Of a DNA stretch of 64,000 nt, positions 25,347 through 36,378 are shown in pieces (within the stretch, counting starts at the first letter, position 1; the number at the start of each line of letters is the position of its first letter). The stretch is from Pelobacter propionicus DSM 2379. GTDB taxonomy: Bacteria > Desulfobacterota > Desulfuromonadia > Geobacterales > Pseudopelobacteraceae. The stretch covers positions 3,833,501 through 3,897,500 of the forward strand of contig NC_008609.1 in NCBI RefSeq assembly GCF_000015045.1, read 5' to 3'. The translations under genes and the position numbers were made by a program. The notes beneath the pieces were generated by a model that had not been told where the DNA came from, made no database searches, and was given only the letters and a program-made list of their open reading frames with translations.

Positions 25347-26192
25347 ATGATGAAAATAACAACGTCCCCATGGGGCGCTTGGTGTGCGGCACTGCTTTTT
25401 CTGGTGCTTCCCACGGTATGCACGGCAGCCGATACGATCCGCATTAACGGCTCCGGCAACGCGCTCGACATGATGAGGCCGATGGTGGCGGCATATGAAA
25501 AGACCAACCGAGACGCACGCATCACCATGGAAAAACCGTTGGGTAGTTCCGGCGCAATCAAGGCGCTGCTGGCCGGCGCCCTGGACCTGGCGGTAACCAG
25601 CAGGACCATCAAGGCGGAAGAGGCGGCGAAGGGTGCCCGGGCCAGAACATACGGCACGACACCTCTGGTCATCGTCACGGGACATAACGTGGGCCTGGCG
25701 GACATCAGCACGAAACAGCTGGAGGACGTCTATGCAGGGAGGGTGAGAAAGTGGCCGAACGGGGAGCAGATCAGGCTTGTCCTGCGCCCCCGGGAAGATA
25801 CGGACACCAGGGTGCTGAGCAGACTCTCTCCCGGCATGGACAGGGCCATCTCCGCATCCCACGCTCGGCCGGGAATGATCGTCGCCATTACCGACCCGGA
25901 ATCATATCTGACCATAGCGAAAACGCCGGGAGGCATCGGGACGGCCAGCCTGAACAGCATCCTCACCCAAAAACCGCGTGTTACGGTTCTTTCGCTCAAC
26001 GGCGTCAAACCATCTCCTACGGCTCTGGCCAGCGGAACCTATCCCCTGGTCAAGGAGATCCATTTCATATTCACTGCCGTGACCCCGCCATCAACCCAGA
26101 GATTGATCGACTTCATCTTCTCACCCCAGGGGCGTGCCATAGCACAGAAAAACGGTGTGCTCGTCCTCCCCAGACCCGTGCCGAACAACTAA
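25347..26192 (+). CDS. Secreted PstS-like phosphate-type binding protein
   Basis: A 281-residue protein with a clear signal peptide (about 1-28, ending TVCTAA) followed by a phosphate-type periplasmic binding domain. IRINGSGNALDMMRPMVAAYEK near the N-terminus resembles the phosphate-loop segment of PstS, and LGSSGAIKALLAGALDLAVTSR follows. It has a good ribosome site (GGAGGT 6 bases upstream). No pstCAB permease genes accompany it; instead it lies between two related GGDEF genes, suggesting it is a sensor component of their signalling. Ligand unknown. Confidence 0.85.
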   Translation: MMKITTSPWGAWCAALLFLVLPTVCTAADTIRINGSGNALDMMRPMVAAYEKTNRDARITMEKPLGSSGAIKALLAGALDLAVTSRTIKAEEAAKGARARTYGTTPLVIVTGHNVGLADISTKQLEDVYAGRVRKWPNGEQIRLVLRPREDTDTRVLSRLSPGMDRAISASHARPGMIVAITDPESYLTIAKTPGGIGTASLNSILTQKPRVTVLSLNGVKPSPTALASGTYPLVKEIHFIFTAVTPPSTQRLIDFIFSPQGRAIAQKNGVLVLPRPVPNN

Positions 26193-26197
26193 CACCA

Positions 26198-28387
26198 TTG
26201 AATACCGGCCACATTTCCATACAGCAGTTTACCCAGGCCATGGCCTGGACTCTCTCGGCGATGATCACACTCCTGGCGCCGGCCACCTTTTTCCTGGTCT
26301 CCTGCGAGCACCTGCGAAGCGAACTCCACGTCCAGACCGAATTGAGCGCTAACGACCTGAGTGCTATGATCAGCTCCAATACGCAGTTGTGGAGGTATGA
26401 GGAGCTCAGGCTTTCGGAACTGCTACGGCGGCGGTCGAACAGTGTTGTTGCCGAGAGCAGAATCCTCTACGACATCGGCGGCGAAGTCATCGCCAGAAAT
26501 CGGCAACAGGTGTCCATTCCCCGTATCACGGACGTGCATGACATCTTTGATGCCGGAACTGCTGTTGCCCGCATCGAGGCTTCCCGTTCCCTAACCCCCC
26601 TGCTGCTCAGAACGTTCGCCGTGGCGCTCTGTTCGGCGATAATCGCCGCAGTAGTGTTTTACATGCTGCGTACGCTTCCCCTGCGCGCCACATCCAGGGC
26701 CTATCAGGCCTTGGACGAAAGTGAGAGCAAATACCGTCTGCTGTACGAAAGCATGCGGGAGGGGATGGCGCTGCACCACATGGATTTCGACGAAAACGGT
26801 GATTTTGCTGCCATCTCGGTTATCGACGCGAATCCGAGCTGCGCGGCCATGTTCGGCTGTGATCCGCAGACGCTCATCGGCAGCGACAGTATCGCGCTGT
26901 TTGGGGAAACCTTCCGGGAGTACCTCTCGGAGTTGCTGCGACTGCTGGAACAGGGCACCAGCATCCAGTTCGAGCTGACCCTGCCGCGCACGGACAACCT
27001 TTACAGCGTACACGCCTTTTCTCCCGACCACGGCTTGGTCGCCACACTGTTCGAGGATATTACCGAGCGCAGGAAATCCGAGCAGCAGATCCAGCACATG
27101 GCCTACTTCGACAGCCTCACCGATCTTCCCAACCGGGTCCTGTTTCTTGACCGCCTCCGGCAGGCCATAGCCCATGCACTTCGGGATGAGAATTCCCTGG
27201 CGGTGCTGTTCCTCGACCTGGACCGGTTCAAGGATATCAACGACACCCTGGGACATTCGGCAGGGGACCAGCTGCTGATCCAGGTCACCCGGCGCCTGGG
27301 GCGGCAGATCCGTTCCTGTGACACCCTGGCCCGCCTGGGAGGGGACGAGTTCGTGGTCATCGTCACCGATCTGGGTAAAAAAATGAACGCCACCCGGGTT
27401 GCCCAGGACCTTATCAATGCGATCCAGCCCCCCTTCCTGATCGCCGGACGCGAGCTGCACGTGACCACCAGCATCGGTATCGCGCTCTTCCCCGACGATG
27501 GCAATAACGCGGAAACGCTCGTCAAGCACGCCGATCTGGCAATGTATTCATCCAAGGAGTCGGGGCGCAACAGGTACAACTTCTACTCCGCCTCCATGAA
27601 CCAGAAGGCGCTCATGCGCATGGAGACCGAGGCCGGCCTGCGCAACGCGCTGGAACGGAGAGAATTTTATGTGGAATTTCAGCCCATCATGAATGCAGCT
27701 GACTCTACCGTTGTGGCTGCCGAAGCACTCGTGCGCTGGAACCACCCCACCCGCGGCAGGATTCCGCCAGACCAGTTCATCGACCTGGCCGAAGAAACCG
27801 GTCTGGTCGTTCCCCTGGGGGAATGGGTGCTGCGCACCGTCTGCTCGAGGATAAAAACGTGGAGCGATGCCGGACTCCCGCTGATCAGGTTTTCGGTCAA
27901 TGTCTCCAGCAGGCAGATCGAGCGGCAGGACTTCGCGGAAATCGTCAGGAACGCGCTGCGCGAATCGGGCGCCAACAGCGCCCAACTGGAGATCGAACTT
28001 ACCGAGAGCTGCCTGATCCGACACTCGGACACGAACATCAGCGATCTCTTCGGACTGAAGGAGTGGGGCGTTTCCTTCGCCATCGACGACTTCGGCACCG
28101 GCTATTCATCCCTGGGATATATCAAGACCCTGCCCATCGACCATATCAAAATCGACCGGTCGTTTGTCAGGGACATCAGCACGGACTTCCACGACCAGGC
28201 CATTGTGGAGGCGATCATCGCCATGTCGCAAAGGCTGGGCATCCGCAATATCGCCGAGGGGGTGGAGACCATCGAACAGGTCCGTTTCCTTCAGGAGCGT
28301 GGCTGCGAAGAGATCCAGGGGTACTACTTCCACCGCCCCCTGTCGGCTGAGGCGCTGGAGGAACTGCTCAGAGCCCAAGAAAACTAG
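26198..28387 (+). CDS. Membrane PAS-GGDEF-EAL protein
   Basis: A cyclic-di-GMP enzyme of about 729 residues with the same N-terminal layout as the protein at 23832 (two membrane helices around a periplasmic domain, then PAS) plus both catalytic domains. GGDEF is intact (LARLGGDEFVVIV), with an RSCD inhibitory site before it. The EAL domain also looks catalytic (AAEALVRWNHP, DDFGTGYSSLGY, IKIDRSFV). The start is uncertain: no ATG lies early in frame, so TTG at 26198, 5 bases after the binding-protein stop, is used; ATG at 26240 would remove part of the first helix. Translation is probably coupled to the preceding gene. Confidence 0.88.
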   Translation: MNTGHISIQQFTQAMAWTLSAMITLLAPATFFLVSCEHLRSELHVQTELSANDLSAMISSNTQLWRYEELRLSELLRRRSNSVVAESRILYDIGGEVIARNRQQVSIPRITDVHDIFDAGTAVARIEASRSLTPLLLRTFAVALCSAIIAAVVFYMLRTLPLRATSRAYQALDESESKYRLLYESMREGMALHHMDFDENGDFAAISVIDANPSCAAMFGCDPQTLIGSDSIALFGETFREYLSELLRLLEQGTSIQFELTLPRTDNLYSVHAFSPDHGLVATLFEDITERRKSEQQIQHMAYFDSLTDLPNRVLFLDRLRQAIAHALRDENSLAVLFLDLDRFKDINDTLGHSAGDQLLIQVTRRLGRQIRSCDTLARLGGDEFVVIVTDLGKKMNATRVAQDLINAIQPPFLIAGRELHVTTSIGIALFPDDGNNAETLVKHADLAMYSSKESGRNRYNFYSASMNQKALMRMETEAGLRNALERREFYVEFQPIMNAADSTVVAAEALVRWNHPTRGRIPPDQFIDLAEETGLVVPLGEWVLRTVCSRIKTWSDAGLPLIRFSVNVSSRQIERQDFAEIVRNALRESGANSAQLEIELTESCLIRHSDTNISDLFGLKEWGVSFAIDDFGTGYSSLGYIKTLPIDHIKIDRSFVRDISTDFHDQAIVEAIIAMSQRLGIRNIAEGVETIEQVRFLQERGCEEIQGYYFHRPLSAEALEELLRAQEN

Positions 28388-28472
28388 GCATAGGCGCCGG
28401 GCATTGGGGCTTCCGGTGCCTCGCTACGGGCTGGTTGATTTCCACATCTGGTCACCGGTTACATGGTACGGA

Positions 28473-29414
28473 ATGGAGCGTATGGAAGGAGAACGACAAG
28501 CGACGGAGCAGGAGCAGTGGCTCCCGCTTCCGGTCGAGACAACAGGGCAACCGAGCAGGCGGCAGGCGGAAGTCTGGGCGCTGGTGCTGGATTCACGCTC
28601 CATACCCTGGCGTCTGGAGCAGACGGGAGCCGGCCGGCAGTTGCTGGTACAGCGCCGCCACCTGGAGAGCGCCCGGGCGGAACTGCGTCTGTACGAGGAA
28701 CAGAACCGGAACTGGCCTCCGCCGCCACCGGCGATGCGCTCGCTGGTGGGAAACACCCTGGCCACCCTTTCGGTACTGATCCTGCTGGCCACCTTCCACA
28801 ATCTGACCCTGCTGGAGATCTCCCTGCCGGGACAGGGAGTCGTGGACCTGCGCGATCTGGGGGCGCTGCATGGCGCGGCCGTCCAGGAGGGGCAGTGGTG
28901 GCGGCTGGTCACCTCCCTGACCCTGCACGCAGACCTCCCGCACCTGCTGGGAAACCTGTGCATCGGCGGGGCGATCATCGTCCTGCTCTGCCGTGAGCTG
29001 GGGTCGGGGCTGGCCTGGAGCCTGCTCCTTGGCTCGGGGATGCTGGGCAACCTGATCAACGCCTGGATGCAGGCGCCGGACCATCGTTCCCTGGGGGCAT
29101 CCACCGCCCTGTTCGGCGCGGTGGGGATCTTCGCGGCCATGGGCACGGTGCGCTACCGCCACCATCCCCTGCGCCGCTGGCTCGTACCGTTGGCCGCCGG
29201 ACTGGCTCTGCTGGCCATGATGGGAAGCGAGGGGGAACGGACCGACCTGGGGGCCCATCTGTTCGGCTTTGGTGCCGGTCTCGGCCTCGGGCTGATAGCG
29301 GAACCGCTCGTGGAGCGCCAGGGCCGACCGGGCCGCCTGGTCAACACCCTGCTGGCCCTGGCCGCCGCCCTGCTGGTCATACTGGCCTGGTGGGCGGCCC
29401 TGACACTCTCCTGA
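28473..29414 (+). CDS. Rhomboid-family intramembrane serine protease
   Basis: A 313-residue membrane protein. About 90 residues of cytoplasmic N-terminus precede six or seven membrane helices. The catalytic pair is Ser210 in GASTALFG and His262 in DLGAHLFGFGAGLG; the loop motif HADLPHLLGN (152-161) supplies the conserved His and Asn. Rhomboids cleave membrane-embedded substrates; the substrate here is unknown. The start is uncertain between ATG 28473 and ATG 28482, both with weak ribosome sites. It follows the GGDEF-EAL gene by 85 bases. Confidence 0.9.
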   Translation: MERMEGERQATEQEQWLPLPVETTGQPSRRQAEVWALVLDSRSIPWRLEQTGAGRQLLVQRRHLESARAELRLYEEQNRNWPPPPPAMRSLVGNTLATLSVLILLATFHNLTLLEISLPGQGVVDLRDLGALHGAAVQEGQWWRLVTSLTLHADLPHLLGNLCIGGAIIVLLCRELGSGLAWSLLLGSGMLGNLINAWMQAPDHRSLGASTALFGAVGIFAAMGTVRYRHHPLRRWLVPLAAGLALLAMMGSEGERTDLGAHLFGFGAGLGLGLIAEPLVERQGRPGRLVNTLLALAAALLVILAWWAALTLS

Positions 29415-29483
29415 AACCGGCTTGTGCTCCCTCTGTTTTGTGATATTTCCCTACTACCCCGTAACGCTTGGGTTTTCGTACCA

Positions 29484-29560
29484 AACCCCTTTAAGCCTCC
29501 CCTTGTCAGGGGAGGCTTAAAGGCTTCCCCCCTGACAAGGGGGGACTGAGGGGGGTTGGT
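29484..29560. repeat. Intergenic palindromic repeat related to the uvrB insert
   Basis: A 13-bp perfect stem TTTAAGCCTCCCC/GGGGAGGCTTAAA (29490-29521, TTGTCA loop) is followed by CCCCCC-TGACAA-GGGGGG (29527-29544) and a G-rich tail. The overall plan of two C-run/G-run hairpins matches the element inside uvrB, although the loop sequences differ. It lies between the rhomboid and rubredoxin-oxidoreductase genes. Confidence 0.8.
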
Positions 29561-29628
29561 TTTAGATGTTACGCAGTACTACTGTCCCGTCGAATATTGA
29601 GATTCTTACCCCAATAAAGGAGCACGCC

Positions 29629-31128
29629 ATGACCAACGAAAAGCGATGGATCTGCACCCTCTGCGGCTATGTCCATCAGGGAAGCACGCCCCCCGACACA
29701 TGCCCGATCTGCGGAGCCACCCCCGATCTGTTCGAACTTCAGACGACAACGGAAGCACCGCGCCAGGAAAGCGCTAGTGACCAGTGGGTCTGCCTGACCT
29801 GCGACTACATCCACCAGGGAACCTCCCCTCCGGCAACTTGCCCGATTTGCGGCCAGGGCGCGGAGCAGTTCGAACCGCACAGGGCTGACCAGCAGGGCGC
29901 GGGCGCGGCAGAAGCTGTTTCCGTCGTCATCGTCGGCGCCGGCATCGCCGGGGTCTCCGCAGCCGAGTCGATCCGTCGCGCATCTCCCGCGGCGCGAATC
30001 ACCCTGCTGGGCAAGGAACCGGACCTCCCCTACTACCGCATCAACCTGACCCGCTACCTGGCCGGAGAAATCTCCCGCGACGACCTGACCATGCACCCGG
30101 AGCAGTGGTACACCGACAACGACATCATTCTCCGCCTCTCCACCGAGATGCGCGGCTTCGACCCCGCGAGCGGGCATCTGACCCTGCACACCCACGAGCA
30201 GCTCGCCTTCGACCGCCTGATCCTGGCCATGGGGGCCCACCCCTTCGTCCCCCCCATCCCCGGAGCCACCCGCAAAAACGTGACGGTCCTGCGCACCCTG
30301 GGGGACGCCGACTTCATCCTCGGCCAGCTGCGCCCCGGCCTGAACTGCACCATCATCGGCGGCGGCGTCCTGGGGCTGGAGGCGGCCGGTGCCCTGGTCA
30401 AGCGCGGCGCATCTGTTACCCAGCTGGAAGGGTTCCCCTGGCTGATGCCCCAGCAACTCAACCGTACCGCCGGCGGGCTGCTGGCCAGACATGCCGAAAA
30501 ACTAGGCATCACAATCCGCACCGACGCGCGCATCAAACAGATCGACGGCGACGAACGGGTGCACGGCGTCCTGCTGGAGAGCGGAGAGAGCATCGCTTCG
30601 GACCTGGTGGTCATCACTGCCGGAGTACGCTGCAACAGCTATCTGCCGCGCCAGGCACAGCTTACGGTCAACCAGGGGGTAGTTGTCGACGACCATCTCA
30701 AGAGCAGCGCAGGGAACATCCTTGCCGTGGGGGATCTTGCCGAGCACCGCGGCGTTTGCTACGGCACCTGGGTTCCGGCCCAGTTCCAGGGAAGCATCGC
30801 CGGGCTGAACGCCGTGGGAGGAAAGGTGGAGTTCGCCGGTATCCCCCGCTCCAACACCCTCAAGGTGCTCAACTTCGACCTGTTCAGCATCGGACAGGTT
30901 CACCCCGACGACGGCAGCTACCAGAGCTTTGAACAGATGGGCAACGATTGCTATCACTATGTCGTTTTCCGGGACAGCCGGCTGGTGGGCGCAATCCTGA
31001 TGGGAGACATGGGACCGGCAGCAGCCATCAAGCACCTGATCGAAGCCAGGACGTCCTGCAGCGATCTGCTGCACAGAAATCCCGACATAGATGGGATCCT
31101 TGCCTTCATCGCGGCCGGTTCCCGCTAG
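29629..31128 (+). CDS. Double-rubredoxin / FAD-dependent NAD(P)H oxidoreductase fusion
   Basis: A 499-residue protein. Two rubredoxin-like domains come first (WICTLCGYVHQG...CPICG, about 6-30; WVCLTCDYIHQG...CPICG, about 52-76). An FAD/NAD(P)-disulfide-oxidoreductase-type domain follows (VVIVGAGIAGVSAAES; TIIGGGVLGLEAAG; ILAVGDLAEHRG). It resembles NAD(P)H:rubredoxin reductase with its electron carriers attached, probably delivering electrons to rubrerythrin or a similar oxygen- or peroxide-reducing enzyme. The start at 29629 has an AAAGGAG ribosome site and skips a repeat-rich 5' extension. A rubrerythrin gene lies at 41.7 kb. Confidence 0.9.
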   Translation: MTNEKRWICTLCGYVHQGSTPPDTCPICGATPDLFELQTTTEAPRQESASDQWVCLTCDYIHQGTSPPATCPICGQGAEQFEPHRADQQGAGAAEAVSVVIVGAGIAGVSAAESIRRASPAARITLLGKEPDLPYYRINLTRYLAGEISRDDLTMHPEQWYTDNDIILRLSTEMRGFDPASGHLTLHTHEQLAFDRLILAMGAHPFVPPIPGATRKNVTVLRTLGDADFILGQLRPGLNCTIIGGGVLGLEAAGALVKRGASVTQLEGFPWLMPQQLNRTAGGLLARHAEKLGITIRTDARIKQIDGDERVHGVLLESGESIASDLVVITAGVRCNSYLPRQAQLTVNQGVVVDDHLKSSAGNILAVGDLAEHRGVCYGTWVPAQFQGSIAGLNAVGGKVEFAGIPRSNTLKVLNFDLFSIGQVHPDDGSYQSFEQMGNDCYHYVVFRDSRLVGAILMGDMGPAAAIKHLIEARTSCSDLLHRNPDIDGILAFIAAGSR

Positions 31129-32955
<1,827 letters not shown>

Positions 32956-32980
32956 CCTTTGCGCAGCATTCAGTTCCTGC

Positions 32981-33017
32981 CACAAAAAAACCCCGCTCTC
33001 TGCGGGGTTTTTTTGTG
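32981..33017. terminator. Strong terminator after gdhA
   Basis: A 16-bp perfect stem (CACAAAAAAACCCCGC/GCGGGGTTTTTTTGTG) with a TCTCT loop; the A/T flanks make it active in either direction. It lies 26 bases after the gdhA stop. Confidence 0.93.
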
Positions 33018-33163
33018 GGCGCCGCGACCGCAGGCCGGGATCAGGTCTACGGGTTGCCCGAGCTCGTCAGGCCTCCCGTCGTTCACGGCGCTTGATGTTC
33101 GGACAAAACCGGATACAGTTTGTGACAGAGGTTCAGCTATTCCCGTGCGAAAGGAGTCAGGCC

Positions 33164-34339
33164 ATGAAAGCAGCCATACGCAGCACGCTCCTGTTTTCCC
33201 TGTCCCTGACCTGCATGCCCCTTGTGCTGCAGGCGGCAGATAACGGAAAGGAATTTGTCGGCTCTGAAAAATGCCGGAGCTGCCATATCCAGGAGTACAA
33301 CAGCTGGAAGGAGAGCTACCATGCCAAGATAGTGCGTCCCCGGAAGGCGGGAATGCTGAAGGAGGCCTTTGAAAAGTGGACATCCGACGGAACCGGTCCA
33401 GGGCCCACCAAGGGCAACATCACCGGAAAGGCCCACACGCTCGATGACGTACAGTATGTGGTTGGCTCCAGGTGGAAGCAACGCTACCTGGTGAAAAACG
33501 AGCAGACAGGCAATCTGCAGTTCATGGACAAGCAGTTCAACCGCCTGTCGGGCATGTGGGAGAACTACGGCCAGAAGAACGACTGGGACACCCAGTGCGC
33601 CACCTGCCACACCACCGGCTACCGCATCACCAGCTATGACGAAAAAGCGAAGAGAACCACCGGCAGCACGTTCTCCGAGCGCGGCATCGGCTGTGAGGCC
33701 TGCCATGGGCCGGGGGCAAAGCATGTGAAGGCGAAAGGGATACAGCGGAAGAGAACCATCTTCAATCCCGCCAACGTAGACAGTCAGGCCCAGTCAAAGG
33801 TCTGCGGTTACTGCCATGTCAGGGTTGAAAACGAGACATGGCACACCGCCCAGGGCAACCCCCGCGAAGACATGCCGGCGCCCAAACGGGGAGACAGTTA
33901 CCGGGCGGGTGAAGACTGGACAACCTGGACCGGCATCATCATGCCGGGGCTGCAGGCCGAAAACCCCTTCACCAAGGAGTATACCGGCGACCTGAAAGGT
34001 CTCTTCAAGACCGACGAACATGCCAGGGCCAACGGTATCTATGAGGAGGCCAAGCATCACCAGCAGTACCAGGGGTTCATCCAGTCGCAGCATTTCAAGA
34101 GCGGGAGCCTTTCCTGCATCACCTGCCACTCTCCCCATGCGGGGAAAGGCAAGCTGAAGAAGGTGGCCAGGAACAGCTGCGGAACATGCCATGCCCCGTC
34201 CTACACCGTGGAGAAGTACATGCCAAACACCGGCCAGACAGCGGGCGGCCTGTTCGTCCGTTCCCACACCTTTGGCAAGAACCCGCGCACCGGGGGAGCT
34301 GGCGCTGCGGATCTGAAGGAGCCCAATTACTACGAATAG
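33164..34339 (+). CDS. Secreted hexaheme c-type cytochrome (cytochrome c554-like)
   Basis: A 391-residue protein with a signal peptide (about 1-24, ending VLQAA). Six CxxCH heme sites follow in order: CRSCH, CATCH, CEACH, CGYCH, CITCH and CGTCH. The N-terminal EFVGSEKCRSCH and the spacing resemble the cytochrome c554 family of multiheme proteins. It is probably periplasmic or outer-membrane associated and involved in electron transfer; the partner is unknown. The ATG has an AAGGAG ribosome site and is preferred over a long upstream extension. Monocistronic, bounded by terminators on both sides. Confidence 0.9.
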   Translation: MKAAIRSTLLFSLSLTCMPLVLQAADNGKEFVGSEKCRSCHIQEYNSWKESYHAKIVRPRKAGMLKEAFEKWTSDGTGPGPTKGNITGKAHTLDDVQYVVGSRWKQRYLVKNEQTGNLQFMDKQFNRLSGMWENYGQKNDWDTQCATCHTTGYRITSYDEKAKRTTGSTFSERGIGCEACHGPGAKHVKAKGIQRKRTIFNPANVDSQAQSKVCGYCHVRVENETWHTAQGNPREDMPAPKRGDSYRAGEDWTTWTGIIMPGLQAENPFTKEYTGDLKGLFKTDEHARANGIYEEAKHHQQYQGFIQSQHFKSGSLSCITCHSPHAGKGKLKKVARNSCGTCHAPSYTVEKYMPNTGQTAGGLFVRSHTFGKNPRTGGAGAADLKEPNYYE

Positions 34340-34355
34340 ACGGCAGTTCGGGAAT

Positions 34356-34402
34356 GCGGTTACACAAAAAGCGCCTGTTTCAGGCGCTTTTTGTGTAACC
34401 GC
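34356..34402. terminator. Bidirectional terminator, 22-bp stem
   Basis: A perfect 22-bp inverted repeat (34356-34377 with 34381-34402) around a TTT loop, A-rich on one side and T-rich on the other. It lies between the converging hexaheme cytochrome and ttcA genes and can serve both. Confidence 0.93.
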
Positions 34403-34423
34403 TCCCTGTTTACCTTAAGGAGA

Positions 34424-35200
34424 TCAGAGACCCTGGAGCTGCTGGTCCAGCAGATGCCGGGGATGGACGTTGGAGAGCGCCTTGAGCATGCTGCTCCTGA
34501 TATGGGGGATCTCCTGCTCCAGTTCTTTGAGCAGTTCCTTCATACGCCTGCGCTTGAGGTCGGTGGAATCGCTCACCGGGCAGTTGCAGCTGACCACCGG
34601 CAGCCCGACCTGGCCCATGAAATCGACGATCTCCTCCTCGGACGCGTACACCAGCGGCCTGATGACGGTGGTGCGGCCGTTGTCGGCCAGCATGTTGGCC
34701 GACATGGCCTTGAGCGAACCGACGAAGAACTGGTTCAGCAGCAGCGTCTCGATGAAGTCGTCGCCATGGTGCCCCAGGGCCAGCTTGTTACACCCCAGGC
34801 TGTCGGCCAGTCCGTACAGTGCCCCCCGCTTCAGGCGGGCGCAGATGGAGCAGTAGGAGGAGCCGGGGCGGCGCTTCTCGGTGATGATCTCGTAGTGGGT
34901 GGTTGTTTCCAGATGGCAGGGGATGCCCAGGGAGGTCACATAGTCACGGACAATATCGCCCCGGTAACCGGGATAGCCGGAGTCGATGATCACGGCCACC
35001 AGCTGGAAGTCGATGGGCGCCCGCCGTCGCAGTTCCTCCAGCAGCAGCAAGAGGGTGTAGGAGTCCTTACCCCCCGAAACCCCCACCGCGATACGGTCCC
35101 CCTCACGGATCATGGCGAAATCAGCCACCGCTTTTCCCACGGCATGGCGCAGCCGCCTGAACAGCGGCAACTCACGCATCTCCTGCTGCGTCAAGGTCAT
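34424..35200 (-). CDS. ttcA: tRNA-cytidine(32) 2-sulfurtransferase TtcA
   Basis: A 258-residue PP-loop ATPase of the TtcA group, which thiolates cytidine 32 of certain tRNAs with an oxygen-sensitive [4Fe-4S] cluster. The PP-loop is SGGKDS (42-47), and the cluster/catalytic cysteines are CSIC (117-120) and the later CNC in VVSCNCPVSDS. The start MTLTQQEMRE at 35200 is 5 bases after metX ends; an in-frame start at 35233 inside metX is possible. Its position behind metX puts it under the SAM riboswitch. Confidence 0.92.
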   Translation of the reverse strand: MTLTQQEMRELPLFRRLRHAVGKAVADFAMIREGDRIAVGVSGGKDSYTLLLLLEELRRRAPIDFQLVAVIIDSGYPGYRGDIVRDYVTSLGIPCHLETTTHYEIITEKRRPGSSYCSICARLKRGALYGLADSLGCNKLALGHHGDDFIETLLLNQFFVGSLKAMSANMLADNGRTTVIRPLVYASEEEIVDFMGQVGLPVVSCNCPVSDSTDLKRRRMKELLKELEQEIPHIRSSMLKALSNVHPRHLLDQQLQGL

Positions 35201-35204
35201 AGGG

Positions 35205-36320
35205 TCACTGGCCGCCTTTGGCGTACGCAGCATCCAGGAACCGCTTCACCAGGGGGGAGAACGCCTCGTGTTCCAGCAGGAAGGCGTCGTGGCCGTAGGA
35301 GGAACTGATCAGGTGGTACTCCACCTCCTTGCCCAGTTTCCGCAGACAGCTGACCATCTCCTCGGTCTGGCCGGGAGGATAGAGCCAGTCGGAGGAAAAG
35401 GCGAAGAACTGCAGCGGAGCGCTGACCCTGGCAAAGGCCTCGGCCATGGATTCGTAGCCCCAGGAGACATCGTACAGGTCCAGTGCCTTGGCCAGGTAGA
35501 GGAAGGAGTTGGCGTCGAAACGGCTGACAAAGCTGTAGCCGTTGTAGTCCAGATAGCGCTCCACCTCGAACTGGCCGAAGAAGTCGAACTGGCCGTCACG
35601 GGCAGAGAATTTGCGGCCGAACTTGGCCTGCATGGATTCGTCGGACAGGAAGGTGATGTGCCCGATGGCGCGGGCCAGCGCCAGACCGTCCTTGGGGTTG
35701 TTCTTGTACTCCCCCTTGCGCCAGGTGGGGTCGTTGAAGATGGACCAGCGGGCGATGGCGTTCATGGAGATGGCCAAAGGCGAGGGGCGGGGGGTGGTGG
35801 CCAGCAGGACGGCCGAAGCGATGGCGTCCGGATACTGGGTGATCCACTCCAGAGTCTGCATGCCGCCCATGCTCCCCCCCATGACGGAGAGCAGTCGCCG
35901 GATGCCCAGCATCTCGATCAGCAGCTTCTGGGCGCGCACCATGTCCCGGATGGTGATCACCGGAAAGGTCAGGTTGTATCGTTTTCCGGTCTTGGGGTTG
36001 ATGGAGGCGGGGCCGGTGGAGCCGAAACAAGAACCGATCACGTTGGAGCAGATCACGAAGTAGCGGTCGGTGTCCAGCAGTCGGCCGGGACCTACGATGG
36101 CATCCCACCACCCCGGCTTGGTATCGTTCTCGCTCTGTTTTCCGGCCAGGTGGGCGCTGCCGGTCCAGGCGTGTTCCACCAGGATGGCATTGGATGCGTC
36201 GGTGTTGAGGGTTCCGTAGGTCTCGTAGGCAATGGTGATGGGGGCCAGGATTCGTCCGCTATCCAGCCTGATGCCGTCACTGATGGTTATGGACTGTTCC
36301 CTTACGATGCTGACGGACAT
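35205..36320 (-). CDS. metX: Homoserine O-acetyltransferase
   Basis: A 371-residue alpha/beta-hydrolase that acetylates homoserine with acetyl-CoA, the first committed step of direct-sulfhydrylation methionine synthesis. The nucleophile is Ser150 (GGSMGG). The catalytic Asp lies in FSSDWLYPP and the His in [11 protein letters not shown]. The oxyanion-hole segment HAWTGSAH and the segment [17 protein letters not shown] are also typical. Ribosome site AAGGGG is 7 bases before the ATG and is itself inside the riboswitch terminator hairpin. Followed by ttcA. Confidence 0.95.
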   Translation of the reverse strand: MSVSIVREQSITISDGIRLDSGRILAPITIAYETYGTLNTDASNAILVEHAWTGSAHLAGKQSENDTKPGWWDAIVGPGRLLDTDRYFVICSNVIGSCFGSTGPASINPKTGKRYNLTFPVITIRDMVRAQKLLIEMLGIRRLLSVMGGSMGGMQTLEWITQYPDAIASAVLLATTPRPSPLAISMNAIARWSIFNDPTWRKGEYKNNPKDGLALARAIGHITFLSDESMQAKFGRKFSARDGQFDFFGQFEVERYLDYNGYSFVSRFDANSFLYLAKALDLYDVSWGYESMAEAFARVSAPLQFFAFSSDWLYPPGQTEEMVSCLRKLGKEVEYHLISSSYGHDAFLLEHEAFSPLVKRFLDAAYAKGGQ

Positions 36321-36323
36321 GAG

Positions 36324-36351
36324 AAAACCCCTTCACGGAAATGAAAAGGGG
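36324..36351 (-). terminator. SAM-riboswitch terminator overlapping the metX ribosome site
   Basis: On the minus strand a CCCC.../...GGGG hairpin (with inner TTCA/TGAA pairs) is followed by TTTT. Its 3' arm AAGGGG is also the metX Shine-Dalgarno sequence, 7 bases before the start codon, so folding could stop transcription and hide the ribosome site. Confidence 0.8.
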
Positions 36352-36378
36352 CTGTTACGACACGATCACAGCACACCC

